DNA of 41,740 nt from an uncultured Muribaculaceae bacterium (GTDB lineage: Bacteria > Bacteroidota > Bacteroidia > Bacteroidales > Muribaculaceae): positions 1-41,740 of the forward strand of contig CAJTSR010000023.1 in the NCBI GenBank assembly GCA_910579035.1, given 5' to 3'. A program made the translations under genes and the position numbers. Numbering within the stretch: the stretch's first letter is position 1; every line of letters starts with the position of its first letter. Under the pieces are notes generated by a model that saw nothing but the letters and a program-made list of their open reading frames with translations, was not told where the DNA came from and ran no database searches. Shown here piece by piece: positions 41,301 through 41,740 of the stretch.

Positions 41301-41740
41301 TTCTGCTATGTGATGTTTTTGGAGATTTACAATTGGACGGTATTTTTAAAAGCATGTATGGAATTGGCGTTAAATTCGGATATGCTTTAAGATAGCCCAA
41401 TCGAAAAAAAGATTGTATGATTGGATTATTTTTCCACAAAGATAGTATATAGTAGCCCAAGCGGCAAACATAATATATGTAATGGCTGTTTTTATCGGCT
41501 TTTAGACCAATTTTGTCCACCAATTGCCCAAAATGTTTAATTGGCGGAGGCCTTTATTATATAATTAATGTGTATGCCGTTTTTGTCGTGCATAATGACT
41601 GGAATAGTCATTTAATTCCCTCGGATTTGGATTAAGGGTCGGGGCTGTAGGGGTTTAGACAAGCGGGGGCGTGGTTTTGTTCACGGGCCAAGTGTTAAAT
41701 AAATGTTAAAAACGGAAATTTATTTGGCGCGGGCGGGGCA
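41301..41740. other. Upstream region of the RND operon, no gene seen
   Basis: This 440-base stretch is AT-rich and has no convincing ORF. It holds the operon promoter (41437-41468), two copies of TAGCCCAA (41393-41400 and 41453-41460), a CAATC/GATTG hairpin beside the first copy, and a dyad CCAATT-N13-AATTGG at 41520-41544. These could be regulator sites, but no regulator gene is in view. The far right end (41640-41740) shows no recognisable feature. Confidence 0.45.
41437..41468 (-). promoter_or_regulatory. Promoter of the RND efflux operon
   Basis: On the minus strand TATCTTTG (41444-41437) is a perfect -7 element with TTTG (41468-41465) 20 bases upstream as the -33 box. The leader to the TolC start would be about 130 bases. 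A second match, TATGTTTG (41472-41465), overlaps the -33 box and could be an alternative start. Confidence 0.65.

Overview
The window looks like a chromosomal segment of a Bacteroidales gut bacterium, most likely Muribaculaceae or a close relative. The reasons are: -7 promoter elements of the Bacteroidetes form TAnnTTTG close upstream of many starts, A-rich leaders instead of clear Shine-Dalgarno sites, moderately high GC for the phylum, and Bacteroidetes-typical families (DUF4136, DUF4293, GIN/DUF2807, an OMP_b-brl_3-type barrel, a PG0541-type PII-like protein, a secreted protein with a type IX-like C-terminus). Family names come from recognition of motifs; no search was run.

Left part, + strand (145-19111). 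A GHL10-type glycosidase lipoprotein and a DUF1846 protein are separate units with good terminators. typA-folP-cdaA-DUF4136 lipoprotein reads as an operon (translation GTPase, folate synthesis, c-di-AMP synthesis). Next come a convergent gene for a small secreted Arg-rich coiled-coil protein, set off by a repeat-rich spacer, then dusB-GIN protein-Wzx-like flippase with overlapping ends, a 1071-residue secreted protein built from a duplicated module, a lower-GC YhcG-type PD-(D/E)XK nuclease, and uvrA.

Middle, - strand (30771-19103). Two operons run leftwards. The upstream one is BlaI-type repressor, M56 membrane protease, lipoprotein with a cysteine-less thioredoxin-like domain, and outer-membrane barrel, ending at a strong terminator. 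Its promoter sits between the arms of a 17-bp inverted repeat that looks like the repressor's operator. The next one is a secreted M3 metallopeptidase, a small membrane protein, a TPR protein and a DUF4293 membrane protein, with 1-nt overlaps between the first three.

Right part. A divergent OmpA-family gene (+) is followed by a 164-bp AT-rich element with perfect 17-bp terminal inverted repeats and a central hairpin, squeezed between two terminators. Then come a secreted M16 peptidase (-) and a complete tripartite RND efflux operon (TolC, adaptor, HAE1 permease) ending in a PII-like gene (-). The last 440 bases are the upstream region of that operon.

Most genes are ordinary housekeeping and envelope functions. 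The best candidates for a little-described system are the BlaI/M56/thioredoxin-like/OMP operon with its operator, and the 164-bp inverted-repeat element.
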